Of a DNA stretch of 64,000 nt, positions 1 to 9,312 are shown piece by piece. The position numbers and the translations under genes are program-made. The stretch comes from Gordius sp. MW1. Its lineage: Eukaryota; Nematomorpha; Gordioida; Gordea; Gordiidae. The first letter of the stretch is position 1, and each line of letters begins with the position of its first letter. Location of the stretch: contig OZ038533.1 in the NCBI GenBank assembly GCA_964036665.1, positions 16,488,575 to 16,552,574 of the forward strand, given 5' to 3'. The notes under the pieces are model-generated. The model was given only the letters and a program-made list of their open reading frames with translations. It was not told where the DNA came from and ran no database searches.

Positions 1-671
1 AGAAAAAGAGAAAAAAAATTTGGGGGGGGGAGCAAATCCCCCCCCCCCCTGGTAAGAAAGAGGGTAAAAAATAATGGGGGGGGGAAGCAAATCCCGCCCT
101 CCCCCCCCCCCCCCCTGGTAAGAAAGAGGGTAAAAAATAAGGGGGGGGGCAAATCTACCCCCCCCCCTCTTCCCTGGTGAGAAAGAGGGTAAAAAATGGG
201 GGGGGGGGCAAATCACCCCCCTCCCCCCTGGTGAGAAAGTGGGTAAAAAATAAGGGGGGGGGCAAATCACCCCCCTGCCCCCGAGAAAGATGGTAAAAAT
301 AAGGGGGGGGGGGGCAAATCACCCTTCCCCCCCCCCTCTCCCCCCTGGTGAGAAAGAGGGTAAAAGAGGGTAAAAACTAAGGGGGGAGGCAAATCACCCC
401 TCCCCCCCCCCTCCCCCCTGGTGAGAAAGACAATAAAAAATAAGGGGGGGCAAATCACCCCCCCCCCCTCCCCCCTGGTGAGAAAGAGGGTAAAAAATAA
501 GGGGGGGGCAAATCACCCCTCCCCCCTCCCCCCTTGTGAGAAAGACAATAAAAAATAAGGGAGGGGGGGCAAATCACCCCCCCCCCCCTCCCCCCTGGTG
601 AGAAAGAGGGTAAAAAATAAGGGGGGGGCAAATCACACCCCCCCCCCCTGGTGAGAAAGAGGGTAAAAAAT
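1..671. repeat. G-run/C-run minisatellite
   Basis: About a dozen tandem units of roughly 50-60 bp. Each has the core GTGAGAAAGAGGGTAAAAAATAA, then a run of 7-13 G, the linker CAAATC, and one or more long C runs. The G run and the C run of a unit can pair into a hairpin, and the G runs could stack as quadruplexes. Unit length varies mainly in the homopolymer runs. The array is cut by the left edge of the window and stops abruptly near 671. No coding function is supported. Confidence 0.9.
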
Positions 672-1528
672 AATATTATTCTATTTAATTAACTTAATAT
701 TTAATTCAACACAATTAGCATCTACCTTGCAAAATGTTATTAATAAGATGAATATAATTTATCTATCTCTAATTCAAATATGGGATAATTGACGTTCAAA
801 TTTAAGAACGCTATGGTATAACAATGGGATCGTCAAAAGTAACAATGCATTTTCCCAATCCCCACCCAATCCTCTGCTAGTAAAAAAAGACGTGATAAAC
901 GTCAAAACTCATTATTTCGTGTTTTAACCAATAGCAATTCGTATAAGACGTTCGTTATTTTACAACCTTCATCATTTCTGTACGTTACACCGGTGTAATG
1001 TCCATTTCCAGGACGCTTAAAAAAATCGACATCCCAATCAAACGTCAAATCAAACGTCAATCAAACAATTTTGCTTGAAATTCTTATTTTAATTCCTATA
1101 CGCTGACACAAATGTCAATCTTTAATATAATTTATTAAAAATCATAAATATCTTATCTTCTTTTTGATATAGCTGATTTTTATTACAAATTGCCTATTTT
1201 TTTCAATTAAATATTTTTTTCTTTGAAATCCCCTTTTAAATATTTATTTATATTAAATAGGGCTTTATTAGATATTTTTTGTAATATTCTTGCTTGTTCA
1301 ATATTCTTTTATTTATTTTTTTATTATATTTTTTTCACATATATTTTTTTATAAATTATGATTTATATGCTTATTATATTGAAATTTTAATTTTATTATT
1401 CAAATTGATACAGATTTTATTAAATAATAATAAAAAAAATTTGCTACTATATTTGTAATATATAAAAACTTTATTGTAGGAACGTATAACAATATTATAA
1501 ACAAAATCGTATGTATAATACGCGTAAC
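672..1528. other. AT-rich intergenic stretch
   Basis: No gene seen. Around 880-1070 there is a GC-richer patch with several scattered copies of AACGTCAA, with no clear unit. The rest is AT-rich and homopolymeric. Confidence 0.5.
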
Positions 1529-1984
1529 TTAACAACAAGAGTTTAAGAGTAAAACATTATAAACAACAATCGTAAATAAAGTTGAAATGATTAATGTTAT
1601 GTTGTAAATAAATTGCGTAATTATCTCGAGAAAAACAATGAGGATAAGAAGCCATTTCTTTAATGGTATGGTATTTACATGAATTTGAATATTAAATGCA
1701 TGAGAAAATAATAAAATGTCAATATGTGTTGACCAGGTTTTTAAAATATTTATTTTACGAGAAATAATATGTTGTGATTTTGTTGCAGGTGCGATCATAG
1801 CCTTCACCTCTGGAGGTGGAGGAGCTGAAAAATAATAATCACAAATATAGTTGCGGATTAAAGAATGATGATTTGGATCATCATAGATTGCTTTGCTTAT
1901 GCAACGGTAAAAACGATTACCGTCGCCTTCGACTTTAAAACCCCAAAATTGGGTTCTAATTTCTTTGGACGCTGGGTATGATGG
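1529..1984 (-). pseudogene. OTU-like cysteine protease domain fragment
   Basis: Read on the minus strand from about 1984, an open frame shows the start of an OTU fold. A Trp-Gly-Phe segment leads into GDGNRFYRCISKAIYDDPNH, then a spacer, and the later OTU block with ILKTW, a DILLFSHAF helix and a beta strand ending PLKKW. In active OTU enzymes the motif is Asp-Gly-Asn-Cys; here the Cys position is Arg, so the fragment should be inactive. The frame then runs into an AT-rich hydrophobic tail that looks non-coding, and no catalytic His block is visible. An upstream intron acceptor is plausible at 1985-1986, but I could not find the previous exon. OTU domains occur both in host enzymes and inside invertebrate transposons; given the neighbours, a transposon origin is likely. 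Confidence 0.45.
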
Positions 1985-2392
1985 CTAATTGGGCATATAT
2001 AACCCAATCTAAACAATAATTATTACTTATATAATAAATTACCTAGCCATAGCCCATTCTTTTCAAGAAAAATCTAGTAAAATGAAGTATAGCTGAAATT
2101 CCACTATTGCCTCGCAAATTACGTCTATAAAATATTGAATTTTATAATAATATAATAAGCAATATAAAATATCCTATGTTTTAATTATTTTTTTACCATT
2201 ATCTAGCGTCGGCTCAGCGATTTCCACTATATTTTTTTATTTCGGGCTCCTATAAAATTTATGATAAGATGTAATATAAATCCGTTATTATTTCTAAAAG
2301 TCAATTAGCAACCTATTGATTTAATTGAGAGAGACTTACGCTTGCTTGGCAGATCTTAAATTATTTTACTATAAATTAGTAATTATATTATA
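1985..2392. other. Intergenic stretch
   Basis: AT-rich, no convincing gene. On the minus strand the segment near 2335-2392 could hold a last exon of the integrase-like pseudogene to the right, because a GT...AG interval of about 43 bp can be drawn there once the 2401-3120 insertion is removed. This is speculative. Confidence 0.35.
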
Positions 2393-2400
2393 CCCTCAAC

Positions 2401-3120
2401 CAAGGGCGTAGCCAGGATTGCCTCAGGGGAGGGGGGGGGGGGTTTTAAAAAAACTTATTTCTTAATATTATTAAAAAAATTTAACGGGCCCCCCGAGGAG
2501 ATGGGGGTCTGGGGGCTGAGCCCCCAGCCGAGGGTTTGGGGGCGAAGTCCCCAGCATTTTTTCAGTATATATGATTGGTTTTTGGTAAAAAATGCATTAA
2601 TAATATCTTAAGCGACGCAAATTGCAAATAGCTCCTTCCAATTTTTCTGTTTGCGTTAATTAGGGCCATTGTTTAAACTAAACACTTGCATTAGACTTTT
2701 AGGCTTAAATCTCCCACCAGAACCAATAATTGTCTTGCCCGGGACCGTATAAATTAAATTATTAGCCCAAGTTCACCCCGCTGCTAAAATTTGGCTTGTA
2801 TCAGCATCTTCCTCGTTTAATTTAGAGGTGAGATAGTTTTATAGAGAAATAATTAAAAATTAAATTTCTTCTTATTAGAAAACACGCACTCGGGACATAA
2901 ATTTTTTGTATAAATAATGCTATGATTAGTAGATTTTATCTAAAATTAAATATCAAATTAATTAAGATAATATATTATTTCTATATGCGCAACACACACA
3001 AGACTCTATTAATATATAATTTGAAAAAAAATAAATTTTTTTGTCAATGAGGGGGGGGGGGGGGGGGGGGGAAGGGGGGTCGTAACCCGAACCCCCCCCC
3101 CCCCCTTCCCTACGCGCTTG
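2401..3120. mobile_element. Non-autonomous hAT-like element, 720 bp
   Basis: It is flanked by a perfect 8-bp duplication CCCTCAAC (2393-2400 and 3121-3128). The termini are inverted and imperfect: CAAGGGCGTAGCCAGG at the left, and CAAGCGCGTAGGGAAGG when the right end is read inward. Long G and C runs lie just inside both ends. There is no transposase frame. The 8-bp duplication fits the hAT superfamily. It sits at the 3' end of the integrase-like pseudogene on the minus strand. Confidence 0.85.
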
Positions 3121-4931
3121 CCCTCAACCAAATTTTGTTTGAGTATTTTTAGGTTGCTACCGTGGAACTTTTTCTTAAGGACCAAGCCTGGTTCATTTGA
3201 CACTGAATAGGTGCCTATAATTTTATGTAATTTCATCAATGGTAGACAAACCCTTAAAATTGTCTACTATCTTGTAGGGCCCCAACCATGAAGGCGCGGT
3301 TTTAACACCTTTCCTATCGGCCCTTTTAGAATTGTAGGCAAGTACAAGGTCTCCACTTTTACAGGCATGAACGATTTTGTGCCTTTTTTCGTAGGCTTCC
3401 TTTTGAATACCTTGAGCCTTCAAGATGTTCTGCCTTGCATAAGCATAGGCTTGGCGAGCAATTTTTACCATAGCGTCAACATCAATTTCACAGTCAGATG
3501 TTGACGATGCTGAACCCTCCTCCTGCTCCGCCAATAACTCAAGGTCGGTTTTAAAAGCAGGCCTGGCAGATCTTAAATATATTAAAATAGATATTGGACC
3601 ACGAGTTGCTTTTTACCCATTAAACATCAAGAAGTACGGCGACATCTTTGTTGATGTTTGTTTTGCCGTATTTACTGCCCATGTTATGCCTGGCAAGGCA
3701 GACTCCCAATACTCACAATTACTTTGCAAGACTTTATTGAGGGAATTCAATATTGTTCTATTCATTCGCTCAACCAAACCATTGGCCTGAGGATGGTAGG
3801 CTGTGGTTACCCGTTGATGGACACCCGCTATTTTGTACATTTCCTTGGTGACGGAATTTACGAATTCCCTACCTTGATCATTAATTGCATCCTATAAAAA
3901 ATGATTTAAAATTATATTCTACTAGCATAATAATATACATCTGGGTATCCCCACTCAGAAAATATTTGTAAGAGATGACTCGCAACCTCATGCATTGTAC
4001 GAGATTTCAAAGGTCTTGCAATTACATATTTAGTAAAATAATCGATTACAACAATAAAGCAACAATAGCCTGACAAACTTGTTGGCATATTGCATAAATC
4101 CATCCCAACAAGTCGCCATGGGGCCTAGGCTATGTATTCTCGATTTTGTGTGATAAATAACAAAACGTAAAACGCATTTCTTAAACGTTTCATTGCATCT
4201 AATCCTAACCCTAACCTAAAACGCTGACCTAAACCCTAACCCCGAACCTTAACCCTGTCCCTTAAAGATAATTTTGACTTGAGAGGATTATTTTTAAACA
4301 ATAACACACAAATTCGAACGCGATGATTGCGCTCGGGAATGGAACGTTTAAGAAATGCGTTTTACGGTTTGTTATTTATCACTCAAAATCGAGAATACAT
4401 AGCCTGGTTCTCGCCATGGCGATGAAGGAATGGATATGGGGTGCAACTGAGGAGTTGACTTGTCAATTTTGCATTATGTTTCACACTATGCATCCATTGA
4501 CATACTTAGTAACCTCCTCACCCATATGCTGCCACCAGTACCTATTTATAATTAATTATTATATTTTACTAACACTGGATTTATACTTTTCAGATATCTT
4601 GGCCTTGGTCCGAGCTATAACAAGATGTCCTGCCAGGCTGTGTCCTATTACATTTCCATCGATGCCTTTATGATACAAATCTAAAATTTGCTTTTTTTTT
4701 ACTTTCCTCTATAACAACTCTGACGTTCTAGTAAAACTATAGGATGCTTTAATTTTAAATACCTGTTTTCCCATTACAAAAATTGGCTTCTCTTTTTCTA
4801 TATAAAAAGGTATTTTGAATTTAATACCCTTCTATTTTTTTTAAATAATGCTTTTGCTTTCTTTTAAGATTTGGTGGAAGAATCCCATTCTCTAAATAAT
4901 CCTTAATTTCCTTTGATCCAAAATTTGCCAT
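3121..4931 (-). pseudogene. Broken Gypsy-integrase-like gene (KRBA2/Ginger type)
   Basis: The minus-strand start is ATG 4929-4931 (MANFGSKEIKDYLENG...). The order is an N-terminal helix block, an H2C2 zinc finger (LDLYHKG...GHLVIARTKAKI, then YWW.HM and CIV), an integrase core (GMDLCNMP, DYFTKY, INDQGREF, YHPQANGLVERMNRT) and a C-terminal barrel ending KKKFHGSNLK. Coding blocks in different frames are joined exactly if GT-AG introns are removed: 3892-3938 (47 bp), 3568-3612 (45 bp), about 3203-3239 (37 bp), and another near 4545-4583. Introns are not expected in an LTR retroelement but fit a Ginger-type DNA transposon or a gene derived from one. The copy is dead: an in-frame stop and A-run frameshift near 4700-4830, a frameshift near 4470, a 289-bp insertion at 4122-4410 and a 720-bp insertion at the 3' end. 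Family assignment rests on motif memory. Confidence 0.7.
4122..4410. mobile_element. Mutator-like MITE, 289 bp, 9-bp duplication
   Basis: The 9-bp target duplication TCGCCATGG occurs at 4113-4121 and 4411-4419. Long inverted termini of about 70 bp begin near AGGCTATGTATTCTCGATTT and match the right end read inward. Long terminal repeats with a 9-bp duplication are the hallmark of MULEs. The short core holds degenerate CCCTAA-like repeats, also found inverted in the 5666-6034 element. Removing it joins the integrase-like reading at PWR/LVGMDL. Confidence 0.9.
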
Positions 4932-4985
4932 GCTAGAAAATGAGACCTGAGCTAAAAATAGGGATAAGACTTAAATATATCCGAC
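4590..4985. other. Region holding the 5' exons of the pseudogene
   Basis: Apart from the N-terminal and zinc-finger blocks read on the minus strand (about 4590-4931), nothing else is seen. Confidence 0.4.
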
Positions 4986-5009
4986 ATAAACGTGCACAAT
5001 TGATAGGCA

Positions 5010-5650
5010 ATACATATGTTAATAAATTCAATGATATACTCAAATTACTTTGATTGTGTTATGTTTGACTAGAATCACAAGTTTATATTGATCTAATTTA
5101 TAATTTAGATAAGAATTATTATTAAATAAATATGTTAATTAAATTTAATAATATACTCAAATTACTTTGATTGTGTTATGTTTGACTAGACTCACAAGTT
5201 TATATTGATCTAATTTATAATTTAGATAAGAATTATTATCAAATACATATGTTAATTAAATTTAATAATATACTCAAATTACTTTGAGTGTGTTGTTTGA
5301 CTAGAATCACAAGTTTATATTGATCTAATTTATAATTTAGATAAGAATTATTATCAAATACATATGTTAATAAATTTAATAATATACACAAATTACTTTG
5401 ATTGTGTTAGAATCACAAGTTTATATTGATCTATTTATAATTTAGATAAGAATTATTATCAAATACATATGTTAATTAAATTTAATAATATACACAAATT
5501 ACTTTGATTGTGTTATGTTTGACTAGAATCACAAGTTTATATTGATCTAATTTATAATTTAGATAAGAATTATTATCAAATACATATGTTAATTAAATTT
5601 GATAATATACTCAAATTACTTTGATTGTGTTTTGTTTGACTAGAATCACA
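5010..5650. repeat. AT-rich tandem repeat, about 115-bp unit
   Basis: Five to six head-to-tail copies carry the core AATTACTTTGATTGTGTT, then a GACTAGAATCACAAG segment and TTTATAATTTAGATAAGAAT. The cores recur at about 106-118 bp from roughly 5044 onward. Single units differ by small deletions. Non-coding. Confidence 0.9.
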
Positions 5651-5665
5651 ATTATATCGTTTCTG

Positions 5666-6034
5666 TTCAAAAAGAAAGCTCTTCAAAATAAAAGCTGATC
5701 AGAATGAAAGCTAATAAATCATTTTTGAATATCTCATTGAGGGTTAAGGTTCGGGGTAGTGTTTTAGGTCAGCGTTTTAGGTTAGGGTTAGGATTAGATG
5801 CACATCAAATTCCCTCCCCATTTGAGATTTAAAAATAAGATCTAATAATTAGATTTATTAATAAGATATCTAAAAATAGTATAGATATTCAAAAATGGTA
5901 TAAACATGGGATATTCAAAAATGATTAATTAGCTTTTTTTCTGATCAGCTTTTTTTTGAACACATTTTAGGGTCTAAATGATTTATTAGCTTTTATTCTG
6001 ATCAGCTTTTATTTTGAAGAGCTTTCTTTTTGAA
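5666..6034. mobile_element. MITE with about 60-bp inverted termini
   Basis: The left end TTCAAAAAGAAAGCTCTTCA continues into AAAATAAAAGCTGATCAG and matches the right end read inward almost base for base for about 60 bp. The core carries AGGTTAGGGTTAGGATTAG, the reverse complement of the core of the 4122-4410 MULE-like MITE, so the two may belong to related families. I could not fix the target duplication. Confidence 0.8.
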
Positions 6035-6139
6035 TAAGAATCAAATAAACAACTAAAATATTATAAAATAAGTATATATTTAATAGAAACATGCTAAGTG
6101 TAAGAAATAGCTTACTAACTTGTTAAAGATCATTTATAT

Positions 6140-6315
6140 AAAAAAAAACTCGGGCCTTCGGCCCTCGTGGGAAGGGGGAGAAGGGAAGGGAAAAGGGGAA
6201 GGGAAGGGGGGACGACTCATCTGTAATTCGTATAAATGTATCATATTTGCTATGCAATTTATGGGCGAGAAAGGTGGGAAGGGGCGAGAATGCCTACAGG
6301 GGGGTATTAAATGCC
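6140..6315 (+). repeat. Dispersed repeat, copy A
   Basis: The segment runs from CTCGGGCCTTCGGCCCTCG through purine-rich AAGGGGAAGGG blocks to TTATGGGCGAGAAAGG and GGGCGAGAATGCCT. The same order occurs as reverse complement at 18845-19020. No coding potential is supported. Confidence 0.75.
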
Positions 6316-6545
6316 TAATGATTAATTAATTATTTACACAAATTTTCCATTATAGGCAAAATGTAAGGCAAGGGTTAGGGTTAGATTTAGTGTTTGCATC
6401 TAGTTGCGTATTACATTAGTTTTTATGGCCTTTAGTGATTATGGGTCTAACAAACATTATATTATAAAACAACACAATGTTAAAAATTTGCAGAATTGTT
6501 GGGAGAAATTTTTTGTTGAATTTGAACAATTTTTAATTAAAAAAA

Positions 6546-7480
6546 TCAAAAATTTGGCCAATGGTCACTTTTTCTCTATTGGTCAGTACCAACAGATACT
6601 CTATAAGTCAATGATAGCCAAAAAAAACGGAAAAAAAAATTTTGATGCTCACTTTGGCCAATGGTCATTTTTTTCCATTGGTCAGCAGCCAGCACACGGT
6701 AAAAGTGGATATACATTCATAAGAGTAAAAAAAACGAAAAAAAAATTTTCGAATCACATTTTGGCCAATGGTCATTTTTTTCCATTGGTCAGCAGCCAGG
6801 ACACGGTAAAAGCGGATATAAATTCATAATAGTCAAAAAAAAAAACGAAAAAAAAGTTTTCGAATCACATTTTGGCCAATGGTCATTTTATTCCATTGGT
6901 CAGCAGCCAGCGGACGGCCAAAAAGTCATAATAGCAATGGTAGGAACAGGAACAATCATAATAGTCAAAAAAAACGAAAAAAATAATTTCGATTCACATT
7001 TTGGCCAATGGTCATTTTTTCCATCGGTCAGGAGCCAGCGGACGGCCAAAAAGTCATAATAGCAATGGTAGTAACAGGAACAATCATAATAGTCAAAAAA
7101 AACGAAAAAATAAACTCGGATTCACATTTTGGCCAATGGTCATTTTTTTCATTGGTCAGCAGCCAACGGACGGCCAAAAAGTCTTATTATCAATGATAGT
7201 AACAAGAACAATCATAAGAGTCAAAAAAACTCCGGGATTCTAACCCAAAAACTAGTTAAATTGCATAGCAATTAGAAGTAAACATCTTTTATTTATGTTT
7301 ATTATATAACATTGGTCAGCAGCCAGCGGACGGCTAAAAAGTCATAATAGCAATGGTAGAAACAGGAACAATCATAATAGTCAAAAAAAACGAAAAAAAT
7401 AATTTCGATTCACATTTTGGCCAATGGTCATTTTTTTCATTGGTCAGCAGCCAGCGGACGGCCAAAAATTCTTATTATCA
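6546..7480 (+). repeat. Minisatellite with GGCCAATGG hairpin units
   Basis: Seven units carry TTTTGGCCAATGGTCATTTT, then CCATTGGTC and CAGCAGCCAGCGGACGG. Cores start at 6556, 6656, 6763, 6874, 7003, 7131 and 7419. GGCCAATGG and CCATTGGTC within a unit can pair across a T-rich loop. Open frames of 60-140 codons run through the array, but they follow the repeat and look fortuitous. The unit at about 7311 is partial and follows an insertion of the next repeat type. Confidence 0.9.
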
Positions 7481-7770
7481 ATGATAGTAACAATAACAAT
7501 CATAAGAGTCAAAAAAAACTCCGGGATTCTAACCCCAAAACTAGTTAAATTGCATAGCAATTAAAAGTAAACAACTTTTATTTATGTTTATTATATAACT
7601 AGTTAAATTGCATAGCATTAAAAGTAAACAACTTTTATCTATGTTTATTATATAACAAAAACTAGTTAAATTGCATAGCAAATAAAAGTAAACAACTTTT
7701 ATTTATGTTTATTATATAACTAGTTATATTGCATAGCAATTAAAAGTAACCAACTTTTATTTATGTTTAT
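7240..7770 (+). repeat. About 60-bp repeat with the TTGCATAGCAA motif
   Basis: Copies of ACTAGTTAAATTGCATAGCA continuing as ATTAAAAGTAAACAACTTTT and TTATGTTTATTATATAAC start near 7250, 7540, 7600, 7660 and 7719. The first copy is separated from the tandem block by two units of the CCAAT-hairpin minisatellite, so the two arrays are interleaved. Confidence 0.85.
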
Positions 7771-7794
7771 ATAATAGATAATTTAACAAATCTT

Positions 7795-8025
7795 ATATAT
7801 AACACACCGAGGGAGATAGAGATGAGGGGTGGGGCACCTCTTATGCATAGCAATTAAAAATAACACAGCGAGGGAGATAGAGATGAGGGGTGGGGCACCT
7901 CTTTCTCATGCATTAATTTAAAAAAGCGATAACCTAATATACCCAATGCAAATAGATAGGGAGGGTAACGGACGGACAGACATCGGACAACGGACACCAA
8001 AAAACGAGCCCATAAATTGCATAGC
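7795..8025 (+). repeat. Duplicated GAGGGAGATAGAGATGAGG segment and dispersed tail
   Basis: Two copies of AACACACCGAGGGAGATAGA continuing to GGGGCACCTC lie at about 7800-7840 and 7861-7900. They are followed by a GGACGGACAGACATCGGACA-type stretch ending ACGAGCCCATAAATTGCATAGCAA. This end recurs as reverse complement at 54056-54110, so it belongs to a dispersed element of unknown class. Confidence 0.7.
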
Positions 8026-8029
8026 AATT

Positions 8030-9054
8030 AAAATCAACTAAAATATTATAAAATAAGTTGTTTATATTAGGATTTGGACCCATGAGCACTAATAGACATA
8101 ATAATTAACGCATTAACCAACTAGATGCAAAATCGTAAAATTAAATTTAAAAAAAAGCAATATACAATATGTATATTTTATATAGTTTTTAAATATAATG
8201 CATGTTCAAAAGTTCCTATATAGCAAATAAATAAATATAAGTATGTTATTAAGCAATACATAAAGATGCGTTCAATAAAATAAATTTTATAAAGTTTTAT
8301 ATTAATCACTAATAGGATGAAAACGTCTTCAGCGATACTCAAACCTATATAAAAAGGGTTAAATATTAAAGTTCTATATTTGCTATAATATACAATGTCT
8401 TCCGCCATGCTAACATATATAGTACAACAAATAATAAACATAAGTTTGTTATTGAATAAAACATATAAGCAAATATAATAAATTAAACCCGTATACCATA
8501 TATGAGGATACATTTGTTGATCATTGGGCGATTTTATTAATAAGCATTTATTTAATATTTCAAGCCTTACACTGCATAAATAAATATGGATTATTTTGGT
8601 TATGACAATATAAGTAACATATATTATGGGAAAATTTATAGCATAAAGGATAAATTAGTTTGATGTAAAACAGTTTATTTATGCAAACATATGTTACAGT
8701 ATTGAATGGTTTAATAATAGAACTAGACTAGCCATATATCTGTATAAAATACAACTTTGATTTGCCTATGAGAATTCTTAATACTTGTCACTCTACATTT
8801 TTTTAATATTAGTAGCAAAATTTAAATTATACATTTACAAATATACGTATAAACTTCTGACTATGTATATGTGATTTATGAAAAATTCATCTTTCTCCTA
8901 AATATTATAAATTTTTTATTTCCCATCTTTCACGGTAAGTTTTAACTAATTGAGAAATATAAATGGTAATTACTATGCATATTTTAATCTCACTAGGTAG
9001 CCCTATCCTTATTAATATATTTTCAGTGAGTCATTAATGGCAAGACCTTCATTT
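8030..9054. other. AT-rich intergenic stretch
   Basis: No gene seen. At 8920-9000 there is a weak, decayed match to the LTR copies at 13446-15467 (CATCTTTC...GTTTTAACTA...ATATAAA). The last bases are the insertion target of the Gypsy element. Confidence 0.5.
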
Positions 9055-9059
9055 TATTT

Positions 9060-9260
9060 TGTTGTGTTGATACTTTATATTCTTATTTCAATTGTTATTA
9101 CAACTCTCATTGATTCTATTAACAACCATATATATATCGATTTGTACCCAATTGTTGGTAACCATGTTAATTTAGTTCCTGTGTCAACGTTCATGTTCTA
9201 ACTAATAAATATCAATGTTTAGTTTCATTCCTGTGTCAACGTTCATGTTCTAACTTAATA
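9060..9260 (+). repeat. 5' LTR of the Gypsy element
   Basis: 201 bp, beginning TGTTGTGTTGATACTT and ending TAACTTAATA. It contains an internal direct repeat (CCTGTGTCAACGTTCATGTT at about 9179 and 9231) and an ATATATATATCG stretch that could act as a TATA region. It appears identical to 13225-13425. Confidence 0.95.
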
Positions 9261-9261
9261 G

Positions 9262-9273
9262 TGGCGACGAGGA
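9262..9273 (+). promoter_or_regulatory. Primer-binding site, tRNA-Ser type
   Basis: TGGCGACGAGGA starts one base after the 5' LTR. Its complement, ending in CCA, equals the 3' end of animal tRNA-Ser(GCT) as I recall it (...TCCTCGTCG plus CCA). The same GGCGACGAGGA follows the LTR relic at 46090-46257. Confidence 0.75.
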
Positions 9274-9312
9274 ACAAGTAAATTAATTAATTGTTTGTAG
9301 GAAACATTCGAA

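Noticed and set aside
1-671. CRISPR-like regular repeats
   Set aside because: No unique spacers of constant length; eukaryotic minisatellite with homopolymer slippage.
4200-4260. Interstitial telomere or chromosome end
   Set aside because: The CCCTAA-like units are few, degenerate and lie inside a MITE with a target duplication.
6404-6829. 141-codon open frame in the minisatellite
   Set aside because: It follows the repeat unit, and repeated residues mirror the DNA repeat; no domain or conserved feature.
8178-8513. 111-codon minus-strand frame rich in Ile, Tyr and Phe
   Set aside because: Typical of random AT-rich DNA; no start context or domain.
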